Under the pieces are notes generated by a model. That model did not search any database, had not been told where the DNA came from, and saw only the letters and a list, made by a program, of their open reading frames with translations. Source: Fumia sp045615345 (GTDB lineage Bacteria > Bacillota > Clostridia > Oscillospirales > Ruminococcaceae). From it: a stretch of 64,000 nt of DNA. Position numbers and translations under genes: made by a program. Below are positions 50,605 through 62,100 of this stretch, piece after piece. The number at the start of each line of letters is the position of its first letter. Position 1 is the first letter of the stretch. The stretch is taken from the NCBI GenBank assembly GCA_045615345.1, contig JAZLER010000013.1:1-64000 (forward strand), written 5' to 3'.

Positions 50605-51969
50605 TTACTCCCCGAAAGCTTCAGCCGCTTTCATCATAATCGCACATTCAAGGCGTTTTTTCTCAAGCTCACAGCTTAATTTATGAGGTTTTAAAACACT
50701 GCCGTTAAACTGTAAGTTATTTGCGTTACAACCACCCGAGCAATAGAATTTCGCCCAGCAATTAAGGCATTCTTCCTTGCCGTAGATGTTGGCTCTTGCG
50801 AAATAATCCTTGCGCTCCAAATCAAAAGTATTATCGTAAAGTGAGCCCATCTTCCATTCTTCCATACCGACAAACTGATGACAGGGATAGATGTCCCCAT
50901 CGGGAGTGATAGCAACATACTCGTTACCGCAACCACAACCGCGAAGGCGCTTAATAGCACACGGCCCCTGATCTAAATCTATCATAAAATGGAAGAAATT
51001 AAAGCCTTTTTTATTTTTCTTTGCATCTAAAAGTCTTAACGCGAGGCGTTCATATTCCTCAAAAATTTTCGGAAGATGCTCTTCTCTTAACGCGTAATCG
51101 TATTTTGGGTCAGTAACAACGGGTTCCACCGAAACCTGGTCAAATCCCAGTTCATTGAGATGGAAAACATCATCAGCAAAATCAAGGTTTTTACCCGTAA
51201 AAGTACCCCTTACATAATAATCCTTGTCGCCACGGTTATCCACAAGCTTTTTGTACTTGGGAACAATGGAATCGTAAGAACCACTACCGTCAACACGGGG
51301 TCTGAAATAGTCATTTACATCCTTTCTTCCGTCAATTGAAAGAACAACATTCGACATTTCGCGATTTATGTAGTCAATTTTATCATCGGTTAAAAGGATA
51401 CCGTTTGTGGTAATGGTGAAGCGGAAGTTTTTGTTATGCTCTTTTTCCTTGCTTCTTGCGTATTCTACAACCTGTTTCACAACCTCGAAATTCATCAAAG
51501 GTTCGCCGCCGAAGAAATCAAGCTCTAAATTCTTTCTTCCCTCGGAACGCTCGATAAGAAAATCAATAGCGCGTTTGCCGGTTTCAAAATCCATAAGCTT
51601 TCTGCCGTGGCCGAAGTCACCTGTGGATGCAAAACAGTATCTGCACCTTAAATTACAGTCGTGAGCAATGTGTAAACACATAGCCTTTACAGGGGATGCC
51701 ACAAGCTTGTCAGCAAACTGAACATAGTCGTCCTCGGAAAAAAGAATTCCGTTTTCATACATTTCAAAAAGCTCAGCATAAGCGTCAAGGATTTCTTCCT
51801 TTGAAAACTCTTTTTGAAGTTCTGTCACTATTTTTTCAGGACATTCCTTTGTCAAAGGAGGGGTAACAACATCAAGCAGACGATATGCCGCATCGTCAAC
51901 CACCGACACTCCCCCGCTGTGAACATCCATCACTATATTAAATCCGTTAAGACGGTATTTATGTATCAT
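50605..51969 (-). CDS. scfB: SCIFF radical SAM thioether maturase
   Basis: A 454-residue radical SAM/SPASM enzyme that forms Cys-to-carbon thioether bridges in SCIFF peptide. An N-terminal RRE-like region (about 1-90) precedes HDCNLRCRYCFAS near residue 110 (CX3CX2C). GGEPLMNFE near 155 follows. The SPASM part holds auxiliary cluster cysteines CAIKRLRGCGCGN, CHQFVG, and CLNCWAKFYCSGGC. Precursor scfA lies upstream, with an attenuating hairpin between. Confidence 0.96.
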   Translation of the reverse strand: MIHKYRLNGFNIVMDVHSGGVSVVDDAAYRLLDVVTPPLTKECPEKIVTELQKEFSKEEILDAYAELFEMYENGILFSEDDYVQFADKLVASPVKAMCLHIAHDCNLRCRYCFASTGDFGHGRKLMDFETGKRAIDFLIERSEGRKNLELDFFGGEPLMNFEVVKQVVEYARSKEKEHNKNFRFTITTNGILLTDDKIDYINREMSNVVLSIDGRKDVNDYFRPRVDGSGSYDSIVPKYKKLVDNRGDKDYYVRGTFTGKNLDFADDVFHLNELGFDQVSVEPVVTDPKYDYALREEHLPKIFEEYERLALRLLDAKKNKKGFNFFHFMIDLDQGPCAIKRLRGCGCGNEYVAITPDGDIYPCHQFVGMEEWKMGSLYDNTFDLERKDYFARANIYGKEECLNCWAKFYCSGGCNANNLQFNGSVLKPHKLSCELEKKRLECAIMMKAAEAFGE

Positions 51970-51991
51970 AATATCAGCCTTTCAACGAAAA

Positions 51992-52019
51992 TTAAACCCT
52001 GCTAAAAAGCAGGGTTTAA
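51992..52019 (-). terminator. Attenuator between scfA and scfB
   Basis: Hairpin ttaaaccctgc/gcagggtttaa followed by ttttcgttg on the minus strand. It would favour abundant precursor over enzyme. Confidence 0.8.
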
Positions 52020-52032
52020 AGCAGTTTTAAAA

Positions 52033-52182
52033 TTATTTGTTTTCTGTGTTTTCACATTTCTGGTTAGCAACTGTGCAGGAAGTTTTGCAAGCGGACTGGC
52101 AGGAAGCCTGACATTCGCCACAACCACCTTTAGCTGCAGATTTCTTAAGGTTGCATTTGTTAAGAGTTTTTACGTGTTTCAT
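52033..52182 (-). CDS. scfA: SCIFF ribosomal peptide precursor
   Basis: A 49-residue precursor of the 'six cysteines in forty-five' family. MKHVKTLNKCNLKKSAAKG is the leader and GGCGECQASCQSACKTSC, then ANQKCENTENK, the core. Thioether links are installed by the adjacent maturase. This copy has seven cysteines: an extra one at position 10 in the leader. It is near-universal in Clostridia; function still unclear. GGAGA ribosome site. Confidence 0.97.
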   Translation of the reverse strand: MKHVKTLNKCNLKKSAAKGGCGECQASCQSACKTSCTVANQKCENTENK

Positions 52183-52193
52183 AATTCATTCTC

Positions 52194-52583
52194 CTATCTT
52201 TTTTGTTTTGCGTTGACCCCGAGAACTCCTCCCGTCATGGCCGACACAATAATAACGACTAATTTTATAAATCCTCCTGCTGATGGCGAAAATTCCGTAA
52301 ACAAGGTCGAAAGCAATGTCAGGATAATTGCCAGGATAACGCCGAGGAAAGCGCCCATCAGAAGTCCTTTTCTTTTAAAGGTTACTGATGTTATGTATCC
52401 GCCCGCAACACTCATAATCATAACCGTCAAAGTCATAATAAGTGGCATTGACTTAAAGTGAAGTGAGAAGGCACTGACCGCCACAGCCATCAGAAGAGAA
52501 ATCAGAAAAGCTGTCAAAAGTGAGGTAAGCACTCCCATTCCGAGCGAAAAAGCACAGATACTGCCTGAAGACTTAAATTTCAT
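52194..52583 (-). CDS. TIGR04086-family membrane protein
   Basis: A 129-residue protein with four transmembrane helices: SICAFSLGMGVLTSLLTAFL, MPLIMTLTVMIMSVAGGYI, LMGAFLGVILAIILTLLST and LVVIIVSAMTGGVLGVNAK. Members regularly lie between yajC and the SCIFF genes, as here. Function unknown. Confidence 0.9.
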   Translation of the reverse strand: MKFKSSGSICAFSLGMGVLTSLLTAFLISLLMAVAVSAFSLHFKSMPLIMTLTVMIMSVAGGYITSVTFKRKGLLMGAFLGVILAIILTLLSTLFTEFSPSAGGFIKLVVIIVSAMTGGVLGVNAKQKR

Positions 52584-52628
52584 ACCGCCACACTCCTTTT
52601 TAACAAAGATATGGCGGAAATTTTAAAA

Positions 52629-52931
52629 TTATGCCTGAGTATCGTGAAGAGTTTCGTTGGACTGAATAGCCCAGCGTTTAATGCGGATTTTATCCCTGTC
52701 AGAACCTGTTTCGATAACAACAGTGTCTTCTCTCAAAGAAACAACACGGCCAACAATACCGCCAACTGTTGTAACTTCGTCACCAACCTGAATGTTGTTA
52801 CGCATCATCTGAGCTTCCTTTTCGCGCTTCTTCTGAGGGCGGATAAGGATAAACCACATAACTACAAAAAACAAAATCATCGGCAAGAAGGAAATGAGCA
52901 TTTCCATTGTACCGGGATTAGTTGTATTCAT
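52629..52931 (-). CDS. yajC: Preprotein translocase subunit YajC
   Basis: A 100-residue single-pass protein of the SecDF-YajC complex. One membrane helix (ISFLPMILFFVVMWFILI) is followed by RPQKKREKEAQMMRNNI and a beta domain QVGDEVTTVGGIVGRVVSL. The ATG at 52931 has GGAGGT. Heads the scf-proC operon. Confidence 0.96.
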   Translation of the reverse strand: MNTTNPGTMEMLISFLPMILFFVVMWFILIRPQKKREKEAQMMRNNIQVGDEVTTVGGIVGRVVSLREDTVVIETGSDRDKIRIKRWAIQSNETLHDTQA

Positions 52932-53013
52932 CGCAAATACCTCCAAAAATTATTTAACATATCTATTATACATCATAATTTCTCAAGTTTCAAGGGGTTT
53001 TAGGAAAATTTAG

Positions 53014-54612
53014 TTAATTTCCTGCAAAATATGATGCAATACCGTCAGCAGTGTACTTAGCAAAAGTTATGACATTCTCAGGCTTTTTAAGAATTGCCAT
53101 TTCCTGGGAGTTTGAAACAAATCCGTATTCAACAAGCACCGATGCAAACTGTTTTTGTCTTGTAACAGCAAATTCACTGAACTTATAACCACGGTTTTTA
53201 GCACCACTGCTATTTTCCATCATAAGGTAAGCCTGATAAATGGAGGTATTTATATTCCTTGCGAGTGGCATTGAGAATGGTGTGTTGTAGTAAGTTTCAA
53301 CACCTCTTGCTGATGCTGAACCCGAGTTATGATGCACCGAAATATAGATGTGAGGTTCCCAGTCGTACGCTGCCTCGCAACGCTTATAAAGGTCCTTGAA
53401 GTCCTCTTTATCAGTATCGAGCATATAAACTGTCGCACCGCGGTCCTCAAGCTCATCTCGTAAAGCCTTAGCTTTTGCAAGATTTAATGCAGATTCATAG
53501 CTTCCGTCAACGCCGATAGCACCGCTGTCTTTATTTGTACCACCGTTGTTTCCGTGACCGGGATCGATAACAATACGCGCATCGGAAAGGCGTTTTATCG
53601 GGTTATAAAAACGCAATGTAAGTGTTCCCTTGTTATACTCTGCATAAGCGCCGTAGTATTTACCTTTTTCAGAAAGTGTAAGCTCAATTACCGCCTGTTT
53701 TATGCCGCTTGATTTGGTTGTATACCAGTCAATATTCTTAAACGCCGCACCTGACGGCAATTTCACTTTTGAAACATCGATATCTCCTGTATAGTCAAGG
53801 GTAATCAGAACCTTGTCCGGTTTATAAGTTGAAACCGAGTTACCACTTGTGTAGGTGAAAGGCTGTGCCTCGATATTAAAAGGAACATTCCAGTCGTTTT
53901 CGATTTCAACATAAGTCATTTCATCATCAGCAGAAATGCTTATGCCCGAAACAGTATTGTCCTCAATAGTTGCACTGTTTGAAACAACCTTAACATCCTC
54001 TTTTAACACTTTTCTGCCCGACTGAAGCTCGTAGGTCGTGTCATTTGTACTCTTGATAAAATCCACAGTACCCTCAGGGAGGTTGTAGTAGTAAGGTGCC
54101 GCATAGTCTTCACCCTTGTCCTCTGTTTTGAAGACATCGATATACTTTTCTATAACCTCAACCTTGGCACCGGTTATCGCTTCAACACTTGTATCGGACG
54201 AATCCGCTTCAATGTTAATCGGAGTTTTCATACCACGAAGCCCTGCTGTGCGCTTTGTTTCGGTCTGACCGTTAAGTTTTCCCGTAAATTCAATAGCACC
54301 TAAATCCTCGCCATCGTATACAGCAGAAAAAGTGTGTGTACCCTCAAACCAGTAAAGTGAACCCTGCTTTTCGGTAGTACGCTTGAGTGTGATAGTCTTC
54401 CCGTCAATTTTAGCCGAAACCGTAGCGGAATAATCGGAAAGTGCCCTGAGTTTTAAGGTTTTCCCTTTGTATACCGAGGTGATACCTTTAGGCTCGATTG
54501 CACTGAGTATCTGTTTTTTTACGCCCGAATTTGCCGCTGTTGCAGTCACAGTACCGAAAGTAAGTACGAGCAATGTAACCACCACAAACAGCTTAAATAC
54601 TTTTTTAAACAT
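53014..54612 (-). CDS. Secreted N-acetylmuramoyl-L-alanine amidase
   Basis: A 532-residue exported wall hydrolase. Signal peptide 1-27; residues about 30-340 are beta-rich domains of unknown type, possibly AMIN-like. The C-terminal Amidase_3 domain (about 345-530) contains IVIDPGHGNNGGTNKDSGAI, SYESALNLAKAKAL, ISVHHNSGSASARGVE and VLVEYGFVSNSQEM: zinc His, Glu, His and catalytic Glu are all present. Follows a GHL10 lipoprotein gene by 11 bases, so both act on the envelope. Confidence 0.93.
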   Translation of the reverse strand: MFKKVFKLFVVVTLLVLTFGTVTATAANSGVKKQILSAIEPKGITSVYKGKTLKLRALSDYSATVSAKIDGKTITLKRTTEKQGSLYWFEGTHTFSAVYDGEDLGAIEFTGKLNGQTETKRTAGLRGMKTPINIEADSSDTSVEAITGAKVEVIEKYIDVFKTEDKGEDYAAPYYYNLPEGTVDFIKSTNDTTYELQSGRKVLKEDVKVVSNSATIEDNTVSGISISADDEMTYVEIENDWNVPFNIEAQPFTYTSGNSVSTYKPDKVLITLDYTGDIDVSKVKLPSGAAFKNIDWYTTKSSGIKQAVIELTLSEKGKYYGAYAEYNKGTLTLRFYNPIKRLSDARIVIDPGHGNNGGTNKDSGAIGVDGSYESALNLAKAKALRDELEDRGATVYMLDTDKEDFKDLYKRCEAAYDWEPHIYISVHHNSGSASARGVETYYNTPFSMPLARNINTSIYQAYLMMENSSGAKNRGYKFSEFAVTRQKQFASVLVEYGFVSNSQEMAILKKPENVITFAKYTADGIASYFAGN

Positions 54613-54623
54613 CCTGTTCTCCT

Positions 54624-55700
54624 TTAAATTTTAATATCTCGCGGCTCTTTGTTTTCAAAAAACGAGCCGTAGCGGAAGTAAACGACTCCGCTTACATTTT
54701 CATATTCTTTCGCTTTCTCTTTCTGTCGCAAAAGAATATCATCGTTTTCTATCCATTCATTCTGTCCTTTTCCCGCATATTTATCAGAGTTTCCCATCTT
54801 GTAAGCCGCAAGTCCCGCAAGCACTTTAACCTCTGATGCACTGCACCATTCACAGAGTGCTTTTTCAAAACTCAAAGACTCGTTTTCAAACCCATAATAA
54901 AGCTGCGGAATTATATAGTCACAGTAACCATACTGCGAACACCATTTTTTTGAATCACTGTAAATCACAGAGTGATTGTAATACATATTCCCCGTGGGAC
55001 TTATGCTGAAAACACTTCCCTTTTCCTTTGTGGTATCGTAAAGAGTTTTAACCATTCTGTCGGTATTTTCACGCCTTTTATCGGCATCGGAATTATCCGT
55101 TTCAAACGGGAGATTTGCAGGATAAAAATAATCGTCTATATGTATCCCGTCAACCTCATAATTGTCAAGGATTTCTAAAACTCCGTTTTTAATAAGGTCT
55201 ATTACCTCTTGTTTTCCGGGGTTTAAGTAAATTCTGTCGTTATACTCAATAACACAGTCACTTTTCCCGTCATACCACTGTTTTACAGCATATTTTCCGG
55301 GAACCGATGAAATTTCTTCCATAGTCATACAGCGCATCGGGTTTATCCACGCGTGGAAAGAAAGGTTTAGTTTTTTGGCTTCACGCACCATAATTTCAAG
55401 CGGGTCGTAATCCCCTTTACAGTAATCCGATAAAGGGAAAAACTCAGACGGATAAAAGCTGTCGCCAAACGGCCTTAAATGCACAAAAAGTGTATTAACT
55501 CCAAGACTTTTGCAGTTTTCAAACATTGTCCCGATTTCTGTTTCAAACTCTTTTGCGCTCTCGCATTTCAAAGCAGTCGTAAGGTCAAGATAAGAAATCC
55601 ACATCCCTGTTATTTCATCAGGATTTTTTGTGTCAGGACACAGCTCACACCCTGAAAAAATCAAAACCGACAAAACTAAAGAAATAATTTTAATAATCAT
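54624..55700 (-). CDS. GHL10-family glycosyl hydrolase-like lipoprotein
   Basis: A 358-residue surface lipoprotein. Residues 1-18 end in the lipobox VLIFSGC. The rest is a TIM barrel of the GHL10 (DUF187) type: GMWISYLDLTTAL near residue 31, VNTLFVHLRPFGDSFYPSE near 69, LSFHAWINPMRC near 110, EVDGIHIDDYFYP near 185. Such proteins are predicted peptidoglycan or glycan hydrolases. Paired with the amidase gene downstream. Confidence 0.9.
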   Translation of the reverse strand: MIIKIISLVLSVLIFSGCELCPDTKNPDEITGMWISYLDLTTALKCESAKEFETEIGTMFENCKSLGVNTLFVHLRPFGDSFYPSEFFPLSDYCKGDYDPLEIMVREAKKLNLSFHAWINPMRCMTMEEISSVPGKYAVKQWYDGKSDCVIEYNDRIYLNPGKQEVIDLIKNGVLEILDNYEVDGIHIDDYFYPANLPFETDNSDADKRRENTDRMVKTLYDTTKEKGSVFSISPTGNMYYNHSVIYSDSKKWCSQYGYCDYIIPQLYYGFENESLSFEKALCEWCSASEVKVLAGLAAYKMGNSDKYAGKGQNEWIENDDILLRQKEKAKEYENVSGVVYFRYGSFFENKEPRDIKI

Positions 55701-55831
55701 AGCATTTCCCTCCGCAAAATGATATGCGAAAAGAAATACATCTATTCTATTATAAAGATTTTTCGACCAAAAATCAACCTTTTCTATAAATTACCTGTTA
55801 ATTTTACAAAATATTTAAAATTCCAACGCCT

Positions 55832-55895
55832 GACACAAAACGGACAGATATGGAATCTGTCCTTACTTTGCCAGCGGTAAACGGCGGTCGAACTA
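55832..55895. repeat. Dispersed repeat fragment
   Basis: acggacagatatggaatctg then tccttactttgcc, as at 49727-49759. Together with the next feature it fills most of the 465-base gap upstream of the GHL10 gene, where I see no gene. Confidence 0.75.
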
Positions 55896-56130
55896 CACGC
55901 CCTACGAATTTCTGCCCCATCGGAACTCATAAATGCGTTCCCTACAAGCCTTCCCTGTGTAAGGGAAGGTGGCAGGCGAATGCCTGACGGAAGGGTTGTC
56001 CATTCAAATCCGTTCGGCATGTGAACACCTCTCGAGCCTCCCTTGAAATCCCTCCACCAAGCTTGCGCTTGGTCCCCCTCCCTTTAGACAAGGGAGGCAG
56101 ATCGGAAGCTCCGCCACAGGCGGATTTCAT
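55896..56130. repeat. 235-bp direct repeat, left copy
   Basis: Near-identical to 62292-62526, with the same length and about five mismatches (ggcatgt versus gccacgc, and one base near the end). It is built from cctacgaatttctgccccat, ttccctgtgtaagggaagg, ccaccaagcttgcgcttgg and ccctttagacaaggg hairpin units. With its partner it brackets the 1983-residue gene. Confidence 0.95.
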
Positions 56131-56166
56131 AGAAAAAAGCGTCCGCTTCACGCGAACGCTTTTTTC
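56131..56166 (-). terminator. Terminator of the giant LRR gene
   Basis: Hairpin agaaaaaagcgtccg/cgcgaacgcttttttct around ctt/ca, overlapping the stop codon; strong T run on the minus strand. Confidence 0.9.
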
Positions 56167-59100
56167 TATGCTATTTTATCAAAAACTGATGTAAGATTTG
56201 CAACCTTGCGATTAATCTGCAAAGTATCAGCCGCATTGATAAGAGTATCATTCAATGCAATATTAGTAACATTCGCAACTTTCAACCTGTAATCCGTATC
56301 TGTTGCCATGTTAAACGCAGAAGACATATTGGCAACCCTGCGGTTTATCTGCAATGTATCGGCACCATTCACAGAACCATCTGTATTCACATCACCGTAA
56401 AGCCAGATTGTTACATCCTGAGTCACATCAGTTTCATCAACTGTAACCTCGTACTCGCGTGTAGCGTGCTTGGTTTTCGAAACTCTTACAGTATATGTAC
56501 CGCCTGCAGGCTTTTCAAAAGCATAAGTACCCGAGTTTCCTGTGACAGTTCTGGTGTCAACCACTTCTTCACCACTGAGAAGTTCAACAGTTACATCTTT
56601 TGAAGCATCACCATAGGCTTTGATATTTCCGGAAATACTATAAGTGTACCCACCGATAATCGGAGGAGTATATAAATCTCCGAATTTTGCTGTTAACTTA
56701 GTATTTTCTTTAATTATAAAACCATAATTTTCATCCTCAGATACTAAATTACCTGCGGCATCATACCAACCTGTAAAATCATATCCATCATCCGGTGTAG
56801 CCATAACAACAACATAATCACCGCTTGTTGCAGCTTCAACGCCACGCGCACTACCATTACCGACACAGGTTACATTAACGCTTAATGATTTCAACTGACT
56901 TCCGCTGATAGACTCATCATAAGGTATAACTTCCTTAATTGCATTTTGTCCGGTGGTATATAAAGCATAGCTGTTTTCCGACACCTCATATCCACTTTCA
57001 ACATAAGCATCGAAAACCTGACCCTCGTATAAGGATATATCATTAAAGTTTATTTTTCTGACCATTTCGCCCTGATCGAATTCAGATACCGAATAGGTCA
57101 TTGTACCGCTGTCATTAGCAGTAAGCTTGACTTTGAACTCGCGGTCAGCAGGAACAATGATATACTTCGCATCGTCAAATACCGTTGCAACCGCACCAAT
57201 AGCGTTGAAAACAACTTCATTGTCAACTATCTGTACAAGCAACTCATCTTCAAGCGAATATAAAGAGACATTTACAGGGCACTTAATTTCAATAACCTTA
57301 GTTGAAGAAACAAAGGGTGAAAGTGAGGCTATAGCTTCACTTAAAGAACCATGACAACGAAGGTTAGCATATGATTGTTTTTCACATTCAAGGTCCCAGT
57401 TTATCTGTACAACAGTTTTGTCGTGGTCTGTAAATATCCTTTCAATAAGAGAATATGCTTTGATTTCATTTACCTTTTGAAGACGTGTGATAGATTGTGT
57501 CTGAATTATCTTGAATAATTCAAACATTCTCTCATAATATTCGATATTCTCTTCTGTAGGATTACTTCTTAAAATACTTTCACAAATCTCTAAAGCCTGA
57601 CCGGCATACTGAGCCAACTCACCTAATATTACAACCTTTTTCATTTCCGAAGCCTTGTCGGAACTGTCACAAAGAAGGTCGCTGACCACTTTACCTGCAG
57701 ACCAACCCGCCAGTGCACCACCTACACCCTGGGTAACAGGGCATGTAGCAACAGTCATAGAAGCGCCGTTATACATAAAAGAAATTGATCCAATTGACTG
57801 CCATAAAATTGATCCTATTTGTGCACTGAACAGACCTTTGTAAATATCCCAACACGCTTCCGCTGTGCTTTGTAAAGCAATTTCTACCTTTGAAGCAATT
57901 TCGCCAAAATCTGTTTCTGTCAAAACATATCTTTCAAGTGCAGACTTTAATCTCTGACTGGCAGAACCGTCATTATATACTCTGTTAAGAACTATTAAAA
58001 CTGCTTGTTTGCTGGTATGGTCCGCATCACAATATGCATTCAGAACAGAAGTATAATTTATACCCTTAACAATATCGTTTGCAATATTTACCCCTGTGGT
58101 TGCAAAATTCCAAGCCTGCCCCCCTTTATCTGCAAGGGCAAAAGCATTATCTATTTTATCTTGTACCGATCGTGAATTAACCATCTTCATACTTATATGT
58201 GTATATAAGTCTCCATCAGCATAATCAAAGAGTGATAATGATTCCATAGTCTTATATTTACTTGATTTCCACAGTTTTTCTATTGCATTGGGCTTGATTT
58301 TAAGGTCTTTGTCAAAGTATTCATCCTTTGCCATTTTGTCAACAACATCTATGATGCCGCTTGTAAAATCCTGAATTTCGGAACATGCTTCCCAAGTTGA
58401 GGTAAGTACAGATTCATAGGTTTGAGAAAAGTTTTTAAATAACAAAGCCATACCAAACTCTTGATAGCGTTCTGCACCTAAAAATTCAGAAAGCACATCC
58501 GCAATAACAAGATCATAAGGATTATTAAAGCCAAGCAAGTTATCAATGGAAACGAAATTAAACACTGCATTGTTCCAGCCATAGTCCCAGGTATCCTTAA
58601 CAGCATTTGCATACACTACCGCATCGTTATTTTTTAACTCTTTATATGTAGCGTTGTTGTTAATGAAATCAAGATGGCTGTCAACAATATCAGGATAATT
58701 TTCTACAGAAAAACTTACTGTTTCTGTGTGCGGTTCTGAAAGCTCCTTGGCAGTAATTGTCAATGTAACATTAAAAGTTTTCTTGGTTTCAAATGTGTTA
58801 TTGTTTACATTATACGGATAAAGCAATAACAAATCCGCCAGGGATTCATTGATTTTAAGCTCCTCCATCATCGACTCATATGTGTTCTGATAAAAAGTTT
58901 TATCAAAAGACATATTACTTCCCGAAACAGTAGCGTGAATTTTTACATCGTGAAGTGAGGTCTTTCCTTCGTCATTTGAATAGTCAAGACTATATATAGG
59001 CTTATTGGTTAAGCCTACAAAAATTTCGGGAGTTGTGGTCATATCGTTGTTGTTGCTTAAAAATGTTTTGCTGTAATATAAATATTCGGGGCTGTATTCT

Positions 59101-62100
59101 GTGGTTAATTCTATAACATTATTTTTCTTTACAACAACACCGGCTGAAATACTTGTACCATCAGGAAGAGTCGCTGTAATAGTGGTTTCCCCTTTCTTCT
59201 TGGCTGCCACTTTCAAGCTATAATAGCCTTCTGTTCCGGCTCCGACAACACCGTTGATTTCAATTATTTCTTCATCAAGGCTTTCAAATACAATATCATC
59301 GGTAGTATATTCATTATGAATGAATTTAAGGTTTTTGTCACCAAAAACAATATCCTCCGTATTACTCAATCCCGTATTTCCTGAAAAGCTATAAAAATTA
59401 CCATCTTTTGCATTGAAAGCAAATTTCTTGCTGACAACAACTCCTGCATAAATGCTTTTACCATTGGGAAGAGTAGCGGTAATAGTAGTTCTGCCTGTCT
59501 TTTTGGCATCTACTTTCAAACAATAATTACCTTCTGTTCCTGTTGCAGAAACACCGGTAATTGTAATTATGCTTTCGTCCAGGCTCCTAAATAGAATATC
59601 GTTTACGGTATATTCATCATGAGTAAAACTAAGGTTACTGTCACCGAATACAATATTCGATGTATTGCTCAGTTGTGTCTCATCCAAAAAAGTATAAAAA
59701 TTACCGTCTTTAGTGTTGAATGAGAATTTATTTTTCGATGAATTGAAATGAATTGTAGCGTTTGTAAAATATTTATTATTGCTTCCAACATAAATATTAT
59801 ACCATTGTTCTCTAGTACCGGTATAATACACATCAACAAGAGAACCATAGTCCCACCCACTAAAAGCAGACTTGTCTATTCTTGTAACACTATCAGGAAT
59901 TTCAACTGCGGTAAGAGAGCTACACTCCCAAAAAGCAAACTCACCTATCCATGTAACACTTTTAGGAATCACAATTGACACAAGCGAGTGACACTGCTCA
60001 AAGGCATGCGCAGATATACTTGTAACATAATTGGGAATCGCACTATTATTACAACCTAATTTCAATGAATTACTCTTAGTATAGATAATACAATTACCAT
60101 TGCTATGAAATTTCTCATTGTCACTTGATACAATAATTTCTTCAAGATATTTACAACCGACAAATGGGTTGTCATATATATATTTCACGCTACTTGGAAT
60201 CATAATGGAAGTAATAGAGGTACCGGCGAAAGCGCGACCATATATACTTTCAACACTATCTGGAATTTCAATCGAAGTGAGAGATTTGCAACCACTAAAA
60301 GTATTAAGACCTATATATGTAACACTGTTAGAAATTTCAATCGAAGTAAGAGAGTAACAATATTCAAAGGTATAACTTTCTAGACGTGTAATACCATTAG
60401 GAATTTTAATTTTGGTAAGAGAGAGACAATTCATAAAAGCTCCACCATCTATACTTGTTACACTATTTGGAATATCTATTGACAAAAGATGCGTACAACC
60501 TTGAAAAGCATTATAGCCTATATCTATAACGCCATTGGGAATTTTGATTGAAATAAGAGAGCTACAATTATTAAATGCATATGAATATATTAATTTAATA
60601 TAATTAGGAATGATACTATTTTTACATCCTAAAACAACCCCGCTAGTCTCAGTATGGATAATACAATTGCCTTCACTGTGAAAAACTGTATTACCATTAT
60701 CTACAACTATATTTTCCAGTTCACGGCAATCTAAAAAAGCATAATTATCTATACTTGTAACACCACTATCAATGTACAATTCTTTTATACTCTTTCTGTA
60801 TGTATACCAAGGAACCGAATCGTACCGAGCAAAGTCTTCCATTTCACCAGTGCCACTAATTGTCAAAACTCCATCATAATCAAGTATCCATGTAAGATTC
60901 TCACCACAATTACCCGAAGCAATGACATTACATAATTCTCCCGAATAATTGTAATTGATAATAGCATTATTTAGAGTAGAATTGTTGCTAGAAATCGAAA
61001 TGGCATTCCATTTTTCTTTAGTACCATAATAATATACTTCAGCAAGAGCCTCACACCCTTTGAAAGCACCAACCCCAATGATTCTCACACTACTAGGAAT
61101 AATAATATCAGTCAGAGCATCACAATTGGAAAAGGCATTACTGCTTATATATGTTATACTATCGCTTAATTCTACACGGCGCAGAAAATCGCAGTTCGTA
61201 AAAGCTCCTATTCCTATACTAGTAACACTATCTGGTATTTTAATAGAAACAGAAATTTGGCAATATGCAAAAGCATAATTAGCTATACTTGTCACATAGT
61301 TTGGAATTATACTATTTTTGCATCCAACTATGAGTTTATTCGTATTTATTTCAATAATACAATTTCCTTCACTGCGATATATTTTATTTCCTTTAACCAC
61401 AGTGATTATTTCAAGTGAATCACATGAAGAAAAAGCGCGTTCCCCTATATAAGTAACAGTCTTGGGGATTTCTACAGATAATAAAAAATCACAACCATAA
61501 AAAGCATATTTTCCTATATTCACCATACCCTCAGATATTTTAACTTGTAAAAGAGACTCGCAACACTCAAAAGAAGACTCACCTATGCTTATAACACTAT
61601 TTGGAATTTTGATTGAGCGAAGAGATATAAATTCATAGAAAGCCCTGTTTCCTATACTCGTTACACCATCTTTGATATCAACAGATTTAACAGTATTTCT
61701 GTAATTATACCAAGGTACAGATGAATAATATGCATAATTAGTCATCTCCCCTGTACCACTGATAGTCAGCAGTCCATCTTCATCAAGTGTCCAGGTAAGA
61801 TTATCACCGCAAGTACCCGATGCTACGATATCTCCGCTGAGTAACATTATTGTTTCTTCCGATGTTTCCACGGAATTTTCTTCGGAGTTTTCAATAATAA
61901 TTTCCTCAGAAGCTTCTTCGGACAGTTCAACCGAAAGTTCAGATGACTCTTCTGAAAACTCTGATGGTTCCTCTATAATATCCTCAGAGATTTCTTCATA
62001 AACCATTGTTTCTTCTAAAGAAACGCTCGTCTCCTCAGCAAGAGCAGATAAACTGACTCCGTTGAAAATACTGATTGTCATGATAAATGCTAAAACCAAA

